A DNA stretch of 64,000 nucleotides from Fontisphaera persica. GTDB taxonomy: Bacteria; Verrucomicrobiota; Verrucomicrobiia; Limisphaerales; Fontisphaeraceae. This document shows positions 38,124 through 47,233 of the stretch, piece by piece. The notes under the pieces were generated by a model. The model saw nothing but the letters and a program-made list of their open reading frames with translations, was not told where the DNA came from and searched no databases. Position numbers and translations under genes: made by a program. The DNA lies in NCBI RefSeq assembly GCF_024832785.1, contig NZ_CP116615.1, forward strand, positions 3,844,001-3,908,000, given 5' to 3'. How positions within the stretch are numbered: position 1 is the first letter of the stretch; each line of letters opens with the position of its first letter.

Positions 38124-41100
38124 ATGCGTGATTTTGTTGTTTGGCAACGGCGCGGTTACAAGTGCATGGCAATTTTGTGCGTGGTGTTCTTGGCCGCGTC
38201 CTTCAGTGTTTCGGCTCAATCTCTATTGCGCGAGGTCTGGTACGGTGTGGAGGGCGGCAGTGTGGCCGATTTGACCAGTCATCCTGATTATCCTGCCTCG
38301 CCGGCGGAGTTTTCCTACGTGACCCTTTTTGAAGGCCCGGTGAACATCGCCGAGCGCTATGGCACGCGCATCCGGGGGTATCTCATTCCGCCGCAAACGG
38401 GCAATTACACCTTTTGGATAGCCAGTGACAATGCGAGCCAGTTGTTTTTGAGCACGAATGAGTTGCCGGCCAACAAGCGGCTGATTGCCAGCGTGCAAAA
38501 CTACACCGGCTCGCGCGAGTGGACGCGGGAGCCGAATCAGCAATCGGCGCCGGTGCCGTTGGTGGCCGGGCAGCGTTATTACGTGGAGGTGTTGCACGTG
38601 GAGGGCACGGGGGGGGACAATGTGGCGGTGGGCTGGCAATGGCCGGACGGCACGCTGGACCGGCCCATCACCAGCCCGTACCTGGCGCCGTGGGTGCGCT
38701 CGACCAATCCGCCGGTTGTCCTGCAACAGCCCCAGAGTGTGGTGGCGCAGGAATCCAGCCAGGTTTCCTTCACGGTGGTGGCCGACGGGGACGAGCCGCT
38801 CCGTTATCAATGGTATGAGGACGGGGTGGCGTTGGACGGCGAGATAACGGCCACGCTGTTGTTCTTCCGGGTGGCGCGGGAAGACAGCGGGCGCCAGTAT
38901 CGGTGTGTCATTTCCAATCCTTTTGGCGCAGTCACCAGCGCGGTGGCCACGCTCACGGTCACGCTGGACATCACGCCGCCGGCGCTGTTGCGCGTGCATC
39001 CGGCCACCAACGCCCTCGTGCGCCGGCTGGAGGAGGTGGAGGTGCATTTCAACGAGCCGGTCACCGGTTTGCGCGCGCAGGATTTGCTCATCAACGGCCA
39101 GCCCGCCACCCATCTGGCGGGGCTTGGCTCGGGGCCTTACCTTTTCCGGTTTCCCGCGCCGGCGCCCGGGCCGGTCACGTTTTCGTGGGGGCCGCACCAG
39201 ATTACCGATTACGCGGAGGTTTCCAACCGTTTTGCGGGCGGCAGTTGGACGGTGCATTACCAGCCGGACGCGCCGGCGCCACAGGTGCGCCTCAATGAAA
39301 TCGTGGCCAGCAACGAAAAAGGGATATTGGATGAAGACGGGCAGGAGGTGGACTGGATTGAACTTTACAATGCCGGCACCAACGCGGTGGATTTGGGGGG
39401 GTGGTCATTGACGGATGACCCCGCCCTGCCGGGGCAGTGGGTATTTCCTTCGGTGACGATGGGGCCGGGCGAATACCTGCTGGTGTTTGCCTCCGGCAAA
39501 GACCGCCGCGCCACTGGTGGCACTAACCGGTTGCACACCAATTTCCAGCTCGCCGGCAACGGGGAATACCTGGGGCTGTATGACGGTAACAGCCCGCGCC
39601 AGGCAGTGAGCGAGCTGGCGCCAAGCTTTCCCGAGCAGCGCAACGACATCGCCTATGGTCTGGATGCCCAGGGCCAATGGCGTTATTTCCTGCAAGCCAC
39701 TCCCGGCCAGCCCAACTCCGGCCTGACGGCCACCGGCATGGTGAGCGAGCCGGTGTTCAGTGCGCGCCGCGGCTTTTACAATGTGTCCTTCAACCTTCAG
39801 CTTTATTGCCCCACGCCGGGGGCCGTCATCAAGTACACCACCGACGGCCAGCCGCCCACCGAAACGGTGGGGCTGGTGTACACGGGAAAAATCGCCGTCA
39901 CCAGTACGCGCATGATTCGGGCGGCGGCGTTCAAGCCGGGACATCTCCCCTCGAAGGTGGTGACGCACACCTACCTGCTGGGGCAAACAGCGGCCATTGC
40001 TTCCCTGCCCGTGCTTTCGCTGGTGACGGCCGAGAACAACCTCACCGGCCCCACGGGCATCATTGGCATCAACGGCGGCACCTACTCCAACGGCGTCTGG
40101 CAGGGGGTGAACCCGGGGGATTATTTCAACCCCACCAATCATGGCATTGCATGGGAGCGGCCGGTATCGGCCGAGTTGATTCGCTACGACGGCGCCGAGG
40201 GTTTCCAGATTGACTGCGGCATTCGCGTGCATGGCAGCGACCACATCCGCCCCCGCTACACCACGACCAGCAAGTTCAGTTACCGCCTCTATTTCCGGGG
40301 CGATTACGGCGAGGGCCAACTGGTATATCCCCTGATGGGCGATTCGCCGGTGCAGACGTTTGACCGGCTGGTGATTCGGGCCGGGAAAAACGATTTGACC
40401 AACCCTTTCATCAAGGACGAGCTCATCCGCCGCCTGGCCATTGACATGGGGCAGGTGAATGTGCGCGGCACCTTCGTCAACCTGTTCATCAACGGCGTGT
40501 ACAAAGGTTACTACAATCCCACCGAGCGGGTGGACGACACCTTTTTCAAAGCGTGGCTGGGCGGCGAGGTATGGGACGTGGTGGGGGTGCGCAGCGAGGC
40601 CATTGACGGCAACAACCTGGACTTCAATGCCATGCGCTCATTCATCAGCGGCACGCGCATGACCAACAACGCCAACTACGTGGCCGCCGCGCGCTGGCTG
40701 GACCTCACCAATTTTGTGGATTACCTGCTGGTCAACATTTACGGCGCCATGCGCGACTGGCCGCACAACAACTGGCGCGCCGCCCGCGAGCGACGGACGG
40801 GGGCGCTGTGGCGGTTTTACATCTGGGATGCCGAGGGGGCCTTCGGCACGTTTGGCCAGCCGGTGGATGAAAGCACCTTTACCAACGCGCTGGTGACCGG
40901 CACCTCCGAGATTCCGCGGCTTTACCAGGCCCTGGTGCAAAACCCGGAGTTCCGGTTGCTGTTTGCCGACCGGATTCAAAAACACTTCTTCAATCAGGGC
41001 GCGCTCACGGACAGCAACATCGTGGCGCACTTCCAGCGCATGCGGCAGGAATTGCTGGGGGTGATTCCCAGCATGCAGACCACCATCATTGATACGTGGG

Positions 41101-44100
41101 TGCCGCAGCGCCGGCCCGCCATTTTCAGCCACTTCCCGCAATATGGCCTGGCGGCCTACACCAACGCGCCGGTGTTGCGTCAGCATGGCGGGCGCGTGCC
41201 GCCGGGGTACCAGCTCACCATGAGCACCACGGCCGGACAGATTTACTACACCACCAACGGGACCGACCCGCGCGTACCCTTCACTGGTGAAGTTTCACCG
41301 GAGGCCCGGCTGTACACCGGCCCGCTGACACTGGCGCAGAGCCTGCCCATCCGGGCGCGCGCCCTGGCCGGCACGCAGTGGAGCGCGCTCACGGCGGCCG
41401 ATTTTCAGGTGGGCGAACTGGGCGTGCCGGTGCGCATCAGTGAAATCATGTATCAGCCCGTGGGGGGCGGGGCGTATGAGTACGTCGAATTGTTGAACAC
41501 CGGCGGGGCGGCGGTGAACCTGGGCAACTATTCCTTTGTGGGCATTGATTTCAAATTCCTGCCGGACACCTGGCTGGCCCCCGGTCAGCGGCTGGTCATC
41601 GCCTCGGGGCAAAGTCCCGCCGACTTCCAGACACGCTACCCGGCAGTGGCGGTGGCAGGGTGGTTCGGCGGCAATCTGCGCAACGAAGGCGAGCGCATAG
41701 ATTTGCTGGACTTCAACGGGCGGCTGGTGGATTCGGTCACCTACAACAACAAAAATGGCTGGCCCGGCGCGGCGGCGGGCGGCGGGGCCTCGCTGGAATT
41801 GGCGGACGCGTCGGGCGATTCCAGTTCCCCCGCCTCATGGCGCGCCAGTCTGGTGCCCAATGGCACGCCGGGCGCGCCGCCGGCGCTGCCGCCGCCTTCC
41901 CCCATCCTGCTCCATGAACTGATGGCGGACAATGCCGGCGCGGTGACCAACGGCGGCGCCTTTCCGGACTGGGTGGAGCTGTACAATCGCAGCGCGGAAC
42001 CGGTACTGCTCACCGGCTGGCGATTGCGCGATGCCGGGACCAATGTCTTTGTCTTTCCGGAGAACACCATCCTGGGCGCCGGCCAATATCTAGTGCTGTG
42101 GATGGACCACGAGACGGCTGCGCCCGGATGGCATGCCGGCTTTGCCTTGAGCCGACGCGGGGACGCACTGTTTTTGGAAAATTCCGCAGGGCAAACAGTG
42201 GATGCCATTGAGTTCGGACAACAATTGCCCAATTACACGCTGGGCCGGGTGTCTTCCGGGGCGTGGGGCTTGTGCCTGCCCACGCCGGGGGCAGCGAATC
42301 AGGCCGCCCCCACGGCGTCCACCACCAACCTTTGGATTAATGAGTGGCTGGCCAACAGCCTGCCCGGCCAGCCGGACTGGGTGGAATTGCACAACCGCCA
42401 TCCCTCGCTGCCGGTGGCGGTGCAGGGTATCTATCTGGGCACCAGCAATGCCCTCCATCGCGTGCGGCATCCTGCTTTTGTACCCGCTGGAGGTTTCCTG
42501 ACGTTCGAGGCGGATGAAAACCCCGGCCCGCAACACTTGAACTTCAAGTTGCCCGCCGCAGGCACCGCGCTTTTCCTGTATGACGAGCTGGGATTCGAGC
42601 TGCAGAAGGTGGTCTATGCGGCCCAAAGCCAGAATGTATCCCGCGGCAGCCTGCCGGATGGCACGTCGTCGCTCAGCAACTTCACCGCCAGCCAAAGCCC
42701 GGGTTTTTCCAACTACCTTGCGGTGCCCACGGGCATTTGGATTAACGAGGTGATGGCGCGTAACACCGCTTTTCGGACCAACGAGGCCGGCAATTATGCG
42801 GATTGGATTGAGTTGTATAACACCAACAATGTGCCGGTTTCCCTGGCGGGCATGAGCTTGTGCCTGGACCGTCCCGGCGAGAACCGCTGGTATTTCCCGC
42901 CCGGCCTGGTCCTGGAGCCGCGCGGTTTTCTCCTCATCTGGTGTGATGGCCAGCAGCCCGCTTCGACCAATGCCGGCGGCTGGCTGAACACCGGCTATGG
43001 CATCGAAGCGGCGGGCGGCGGCGTGTATCTCTATACGGCCGACGGGCGGGTCGCCGATGCCGTGGAATATGGTTTCCAGCCAGCCAACTGGAGCGTGGGG
43101 CGGGTGAGCGGGGCCTGGCGTCTGCTGGCCGCCCCCACGCCCGGCGCCACCAACAGCGCGGCGGCCTCCCTGGCCCCGGCCAGCAACCTGCGGCTCAACG
43201 AATGGTATGCCAACAGTCTGCCGGGCGAGGATGACTGGGTGGAGATTTACAACATGGCCAGTCTGCCGGCGGAGCTGAGCGGCCTGTACCTCACGGACGA
43301 CCCCTCGGTGGCGGGGCAAACTCGATACCAGTTCCCGCCGCTGTCGTTCATTGCCCCCACCGGTTTTGTGCAGGTCATCCTGGACAAAAACCCGGAGCGC
43401 GGCGGCAATCATGCCGCGTTTTCCCTGGCGGCCATCGGGGAGACGCTGCGGCTTTACAACCCCAGTTTTGGAGTCTTGGACAGCGTGGACACCGCACCCG
43501 TGGAGCCGGGAGTGGGCCAAGCCCGCCAGCCGAATGGCGCGGCCAGCATTTTCTTCACCACCCGCCTGACCCCTGAGGCGCCGAACAACATCTTTTACCC
43601 GCTGACCATTTTTACGCATCCGGTCAGTGTGGTGGCCACCAACGGCAATGCGGTCTCGTTCTCGGTGTGGGCGCAGGGCACAGGCAACCTGCGTTATCAA
43701 TGGTTCCAGAATGGGCAGCCGCTGGCCAATGCCACCAACGCCTCCCTGGCGTTGAGCAATGTGGGCAGCAATCACCTGGGCCAGTATTTCGTCCGCCTGA
43801 CCGACGATGTGGATACGCTGGACAGCGCGCCGGCCACGCTGACCATTCTGTTCCGGCCCAGTTTCTATTTGTCCCCTTCCAATAAGATTGCGCTGCTGGG
43901 GGATTCGTTGACCTTCCGGGTGGGGGTGGATGGCACCGCGCCCCTCACTTACCGCTGGCAGCGCGGGGCCAGCACCATCTTTGCCACCACGGTGGATGTG
44001 CCGGAGCTGCGACTGACCAACCTCACCACCGAAGCCGCCACTTATTATCGCGTCATTGTCACCAATGTGGCCAGCTCAGGGGTGGGCAGCCGGCTGTTCT

Positions 44101-44573
44101 TTGTCCTGGTGGTCACCAATACGCCCGCCAGCCGGGTGGTGGCGGAGGGGGAAACCGTGACCTTGAATGTCGGAACCACCGGCGCGGTGGCGGTGGCGCG
44201 GCAGTGGCTCTTCAACGGGCAGCCGCTGGCGGGGCAGACCAATGCGAGCCTGGTGATTTCCAACTTCACTGTGGCCCAGGAAGGCGTGTATGCGGTGCGC
44301 CTGACCATTCCCGAAGATGAATGGACCACCCCGCCTGCCTGGTTGACGCTGCCGCGGCCCATTGTGCTGGATGCCGCTCCCGCTCCCACTCCCGCAGGTT
44401 TGCTTCTGCATCTGGCGGCAAATCCCGGATTGACATACGTGGTGGAGGGCAGCACGGATTTGCGGCAGTGGCAGCCATTGCTTTCCGTGGTTTATACCAA
44501 TGGCCCCCTCCTGCTGCCTTACGCCAGTAATGGCTCATATCAGTTTTACCGCCTGCGCCGGGCCGGTCCGTGA
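38124..44573 (+). CDS. Giant exported PA14/CotH/lamin-tail/Ig protein
   Basis: About 2149 residues from ATG 38124; ATG 38166 (MAILCVVFLAAS) would remove 14 residues before the signal peptide. In order: PA14 domain (about 35-190), Ig-like, a second beta domain, lamin-tail domain 1 (RLNEIVASN, DWIELYNAG, about 390-530), a chitobiase-C-like repeat, a CotH-type kinase domain (about 640-960, with FVNLFINGVYKGYYNPTE, DWPHNNWRAA and FYIWDAEGAFG), a second chitobiase-C-like repeat, then five further lamin-tail domains, three Ig-like domains and a Y-V-V-E-G-S-T-D-L...FYRLRRAGP tail. CotH kinases phosphorylate secreted proteins in Bacillus; whether this one is active is not known. It has its own promoter and follows a strong terminator. 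Confidence 0.9.
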   Translation: MRDFVVWQRRGYKCMAILCVVFLAASFSVSAQSLLREVWYGVEGGSVADLTSHPDYPASPAEFSYVTLFEGPVNIAERYGTRIRGYLIPPQTGNYTFWIASDNASQLFLSTNELPANKRLIASVQNYTGSREWTREPNQQSAPVPLVAGQRYYVEVLHVEGTGGDNVAVGWQWPDGTLDRPITSPYLAPWVRSTNPPVVLQQPQSVVAQESSQVSFTVVADGDEPLRYQWYEDGVALDGEITATLLFFRVAREDSGRQYRCVISNPFGAVTSAVATLTVTLDITPPALLRVHPATNALVRRLEEVEVHFNEPVTGLRAQDLLINGQPATHLAGLGSGPYLFRFPAPAPGPVTFSWGPHQITDYAEVSNRFAGGSWTVHYQPDAPAPQVRLNEIVASNEKGILDEDGQEVDWIELYNAGTNAVDLGGWSLTDDPALPGQWVFPSVTMGPGEYLLVFASGKDRRATGGTNRLHTNFQLAGNGEYLGLYDGNSPRQAVSELAPSFPEQRNDIAYGLDAQGQWRYFLQATPGQPNSGLTATGMVSEPVFSARRGFYNVSFNLQLYCPTPGAVIKYTTDGQPPTETVGLVYTGKIAVTSTRMIRAAAFKPGHLPSKVVTHTYLLGQTAAIASLPVLSLVTAENNLTGPTGIIGINGGTYSNGVWQGVNPGDYFNPTNHGIAWERPVSAELIRYDGAEGFQIDCGIRVHGSDHIRPRYTTTSKFSYRLYFRGDYGEGQLVYPLMGDSPVQTFDRLVIRAGKNDLTNPFIKDELIRRLAIDMGQVNVRGTFVNLFINGVYKGYYNPTERVDDTFFKAWLGGEVWDVVGVRSEAIDGNNLDFNAMRSFISGTRMTNNANYVAAARWLDLTNFVDYLLVNIYGAMRDWPHNNWRAARERRTGALWRFYIWDAEGAFGTFGQPVDESTFTNALVTGTSEIPRLYQALVQNPEFRLLFADRIQKHFFNQGALTDSNIVAHFQRMRQELLGVIPSMQTTIIDTWVPQRRPAIFSHFPQYGLAAYTNAPVLRQHGGRVPPGYQLTMSTTAGQIYYTTNGTDPRVPFTGEVSPEARLYTGPLTLAQSLPIRARALAGTQWSALTAADFQVGELGVPVRISEIMYQPVGGGAYEYVELLNTGGAAVNLGNYSFVGIDFKFLPDTWLAPGQRLVIASGQSPADFQTRYPAVAVAGWFGGNLRNEGERIDLLDFNGRLVDSVTYNNKNGWPGAAAGGGASLELADASGDSSSPASWRASLVPNGTPGAPPALPPPSPILLHELMADNAGAVTNGGAFPDWVELYNRSAEPVLLTGWRLRDAGTNVFVFPENTILGAGQYLVLWMDHETAAPGWHAGFALSRRGDALFLENSAGQTVDAIEFGQQLPNYTLGRVSSGAWGLCLPTPGAANQAAPTASTTNLWINEWLANSLPGQPDWVELHNRHPSLPVAVQGIYLGTSNALHRVRHPAFVPAGGFLTFEADENPGPQHLNFKLPAAGTALFLYDELGFELQKVVYAAQSQNVSRGSLPDGTSSLSNFTASQSPGFSNYLAVPTGIWINEVMARNTAFRTNEAGNYADWIELYNTNNVPVSLAGMSLCLDRPGENRWYFPPGLVLEPRGFLLIWCDGQQPASTNAGGWLNTGYGIEAAGGGVYLYTADGRVADAVEYGFQPANWSVGRVSGAWRLLAAPTPGATNSAAASLAPASNLRLNEWYANSLPGEDDWVEIYNMASLPAELSGLYLTDDPSVAGQTRYQFPPLSFIAPTGFVQVILDKNPERGGNHAAFSLAAIGETLRLYNPSFGVLDSVDTAPVEPGVGQARQPNGAASIFFTTRLTPEAPNNIFYPLTIFTHPVSVVATNGNAVSFSVWAQGTGNLRYQWFQNGQPLANATNASLALSNVGSNHLGQYFVRLTDDVDTLDSAPATLTILFRPSFYLSPSNKIALLGDSLTFRVGVDGTAPLTYRWQRGASTIFATTVDVPELRLTNLTTEAATYYRVIVTNVASSGVGSRLFFVLVVTNTPASRVVAEGETVTLNVGTTGAVAVARQWLFNGQPLAGQTNASLVISNFTVAQEGVYAVRLTIPEDEWTTPPAWLTLPRPIVLDAAPAPTPAGLLLHLAANPGLTYVVEGSTDLRQWQPLLSVVYTNGPLLLPYASNGSYQFYRLRRAGP

Positions 44574-44631
44574 GTGAACATTCGCGTCCCCGGCAGCAGG
44601 CTGTCCCTTGCCGCCCCGCGTGGCAGGGGGG

Positions 44632-46863
44632 TTAGCGGGTATCCGGCAGCAGCCACCGCCGCACGGCGGCCAGCCAGCCGTCATCCTCCAGGACGAGGAC
44701 ACGAAACAAATCGCTGCGGTCATCCGTCCATTCCAGCAGCGGGGCGTCCGGGGGCGCCTCAGCCGCGGCGGCGGCAATGGCGCCGGTGGCCAGCAAATCC
44801 GGCTCGCGCGCCAGCAGCAGCCAGTCCGAGTGGTAGAAATCATCGCGGGTCGGGTCCTCGGCGGCCGTGGTTTCCTCGCTGTTGCGCACCAGCGCTGCAT
44901 GCAACTGATAATGGCGGGCGGCGGCGCGTACCACGGGCTCGAGGTTGAGGTATTTGTTGGAGATATGCACCGCGAGCACCCCGCCCGCCCGCAGATGCCG
45001 CAAGTACACCCCAAAGGCTTCGCGCGTGAGCAGATGGGCCGGGATGGCATCGCTGTTGAAGGCATCGAGCACCAACACATCGAAAGCCTGGGGCGGCTCG
45101 CGCTCCAGCGAGAGGCGGGCATCCCCCAGCGCAATGTCCACCTGCGCGGGGCAATGAGAGAGATAGGTGAACTCGCGGCGGGCCAGTGCCACCACGGCCG
45201 GATTGATTTCGTAAAATTTGAAGTAATCGCCCGGCCTGCCCCAGGCCGCCATGGAGCCGGTGCCCAGGCCCACCACGCCCACGCGCCGCTGCTCGCGGCG
45301 GGGATGATACTGCATGACCATGCCCACGCCGCTGGAGCCGATGTAATAGGAAGTGGGCAGCCAGCGTTTTTCCTCGCTGACATACTGGAGGCCGTGGGTG
45401 GTGGTCCCGTGCAGCAGCGTGACCTTGTGCCATTGAGGGTCGTCCACGGAATATTCCTTCACTTTGAGCACGCCGTAGAAATTGCGCTGCACCGTGCGCG
45501 CGGCGCGCGTGCTCTGGAGAATGTCGGCCCCCAGACCTGCGGCCAGAAATGCCAGCGCCGCTGCGGCGGCTGGCCAGGCCAGCCAGTTGCGCCAGCGGGA
45601 GGGGCTGCCACCGGGCCAGCCCAGCACGGCCACGGCGGCCAGCACGCCGGTGAGCCACAACGTCAGATGCAGCTCGTAATACCCGCGAAAGACCGCCGGC
45701 GCCACCACCGCCACCAGCAGCCCCCCGAGCGTGCCGCCGGCGGCCGCCCACAAATAGAAAGTGGTCAGCCGGCCGGCCGGCGGCCGCAGCCGGTGCAATT
45801 CGCCGTGGCACACCATGCAACAGCAGAACAACACCCCCAGATACAGCGCAATGGCTTTGAAGAGGGTGAGATTGGCCGCCCACTCGAGCGCCTGGCGCAG
45901 GGGCCACAGGAACCAGCCGGAAGGCAGATTCACCCGCTCGCCGATGAGATTGCCGGCCGCAGCCAGCAACGCCAGCACCAGCAACGGCAGCCACAAGGCC
46001 CGCACATACCAGCGGGGACTGTCGAAACAGAGAATGTAGGAGACCAGGTACAGCCCTAGTGGCAACACCCAGAGAAACGGGATGACGGCGATGTCATGGC
46101 ACAGACGGTTGGTAATGGCCAGCAAGAGGGCCGTGCTGCAAGCCGGCAGGGCCAGCCATAACCAGCGGGGGTCGCGAGGCTGCTCGAGAGACTCGGCCGG
46201 GGAGGCTGGAGCGGTTTCCGGGCCGGGGGTTGGGGAGGCATCGGGTGTGGGGCCGGAGTTGGAAAGCGGCAGGAGGGCGGCTTGAGCTTTCCACACGCGC
46301 CAACCGCCCAGGGCGACGCAGACAGCAAAGAAAATTAAGCCCCATTTCCACGCGGCGGCCTGGCTCTGGCGGGTGAGATGCGGCTCGAGCACAAAGGGGA
46401 ATGCCAGCAGCGCAAGCAGCGAGCCGGCATTGGACAACGAATACAAGCGGTAAGGGGAGACGCCGGGATGGGCCTGATTAAACCATGCCTGCAGGAGCGG
46501 GCTGGTGGCCGCCAGGGCAACATACGGCAGCCCCAGGCAACTGAGCAGCAGCAGAAGTATGCGGCCGGTGGGCGCGGCGCCGTTGGCCGGTTGCCACGTA
46601 TCGGGCGGAATGATGCGGGCAAAAATCACGGCCAGCGCCAGCACCACCAGATGGATGATGACCTGGCGCCGCGGGGGCAGCAGGCGGGTCAATGCGTGGG
46701 CGTAGGCGTAGCCCACCAGCAGGCCGGCCTGAAAAAACAACATGCAGGTGGTCCAGACCGCCGGCGTGCCGCCAAACCAGGGCAGGATGAACTTGGCCAT
46801 CAAAGGTTGAATCAAAAACAGCAGAAACGCGCCGCTGAATATGGCCAGGCCGAATGCAAGCAT
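44632..46863 (-). CDS. Membrane-fused spermidine-synthase-like protein
   Basis: 743 residues. About twelve membrane segments fill the first 440 residues, beginning MLAFGLAIFSGAFLLFLIQP, a start characteristic of fused MFS/spermidine synthases. The C-terminal 250 residues form a spermidine-synthase-type SAM-binding fold: VGVVGLGTGSMAAWG, YEINPAVVALA, DIALGDARLSLE and LVLDAFNSDAIPAHLLT. A Pro/Thr-rich linker with low complexity lies near 200-225 in the membrane part. Whether it makes polyamines or uses the fold for something else at the membrane is unknown for this group. It is convergent with the giant protein gene. Confidence 0.88.
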   Translation of the reverse strand: MLAFGLAIFSGAFLLFLIQPLMAKFILPWFGGTPAVWTTCMLFFQAGLLVGYAYAHALTRLLPPRRQVIIHLVVLALAVIFARIIPPDTWQPANGAAPTGRILLLLLSCLGLPYVALAATSPLLQAWFNQAHPGVSPYRLYSLSNAGSLLALLAFPFVLEPHLTRQSQAAAWKWGLIFFAVCVALGGWRVWKAQAALLPLSNSGPTPDASPTPGPETAPASPAESLEQPRDPRWLWLALPACSTALLLAITNRLCHDIAVIPFLWVLPLGLYLVSYILCFDSPRWYVRALWLPLLVLALLAAAGNLIGERVNLPSGWFLWPLRQALEWAANLTLFKAIALYLGVLFCCCMVCHGELHRLRPPAGRLTTFYLWAAAGGTLGGLLVAVVAPAVFRGYYELHLTLWLTGVLAAVAVLGWPGGSPSRWRNWLAWPAAAAALAFLAAGLGADILQSTRAARTVQRNFYGVLKVKEYSVDDPQWHKVTLLHGTTTHGLQYVSEEKRWLPTSYYIGSSGVGMVMQYHPRREQRRVGVVGLGTGSMAAWGRPGDYFKFYEINPAVVALARREFTYLSHCPAQVDIALGDARLSLEREPPQAFDVLVLDAFNSDAIPAHLLTREAFGVYLRHLRAGGVLAVHISNKYLNLEPVVRAAARHYQLHAALVRNSEETTAAEDPTRDDFYHSDWLLLAREPDLLATGAIAAAAAEAPPDAPLLEWTDDRSDLFRVLVLEDDGWLAAVRRWLLPDTR

Positions 46864-46967
46864 TGCTAGGACGCCAGCTTACCGGCCAGGCCGGACTTTG
46901 ACAAGCGGTGAGCGGGCGCCGGGCCCAGCGCCGTGGCGCGCTGGCGTGAATGGTGAGTTGTGTAATT

Positions 46968-46998
46968 TTGACTTGTCACCGCAAGGGGTACATATTAT
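46968..46998 (+). promoter_or_regulatory. Likely promoter of the tRNA-Leu gene
   Basis: TTGACT (46968-46973) followed after 17 bases by CATATT (46991-46996), or after 19 bases by TATTAT (46993-46998). It lies about 60 bases before the tRNA in an otherwise GC-rich gap. Confidence 0.45.
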
Positions 46999-47059
46999 AA
47001 CCACCGCTGCGATAACGTACGCGGTCAGTGCGGACGGAAACGCCCGCAATGGCTAGGGT

Positions 47060-47144
47060 GCCCGCGTGGCGGAATTGGCAGACGCGCTAGATTCAGGTTC
47101 TAGTGAGTAACATCGTACAGGTTCAAATCCTGTCGCGGGCACCA
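47060..47144 (+). tRNA. tRNA-Leu (CAG)
   Basis: 85 bases with the long variable arm of a class II tRNA. Acceptor GCCCGCG pairs with CGCGGGC, anticodon stem CTAGA/TCTAG encloses TTCAGGT, so the anticodon is CAG. CCA is encoded at 47142-47144. It stands alone, 90 bases before the acetyltransferase-like gene. Confidence 0.96.
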
Positions 47145-47233
47145 TTTAATTTTACAAACACAAAGCCCGGACATTCCCCCTGGGGGATTGCCTTGTCAGG
47201 CCGGCGGGCGGGTGCATCGCAGCGGAGTGTTGC

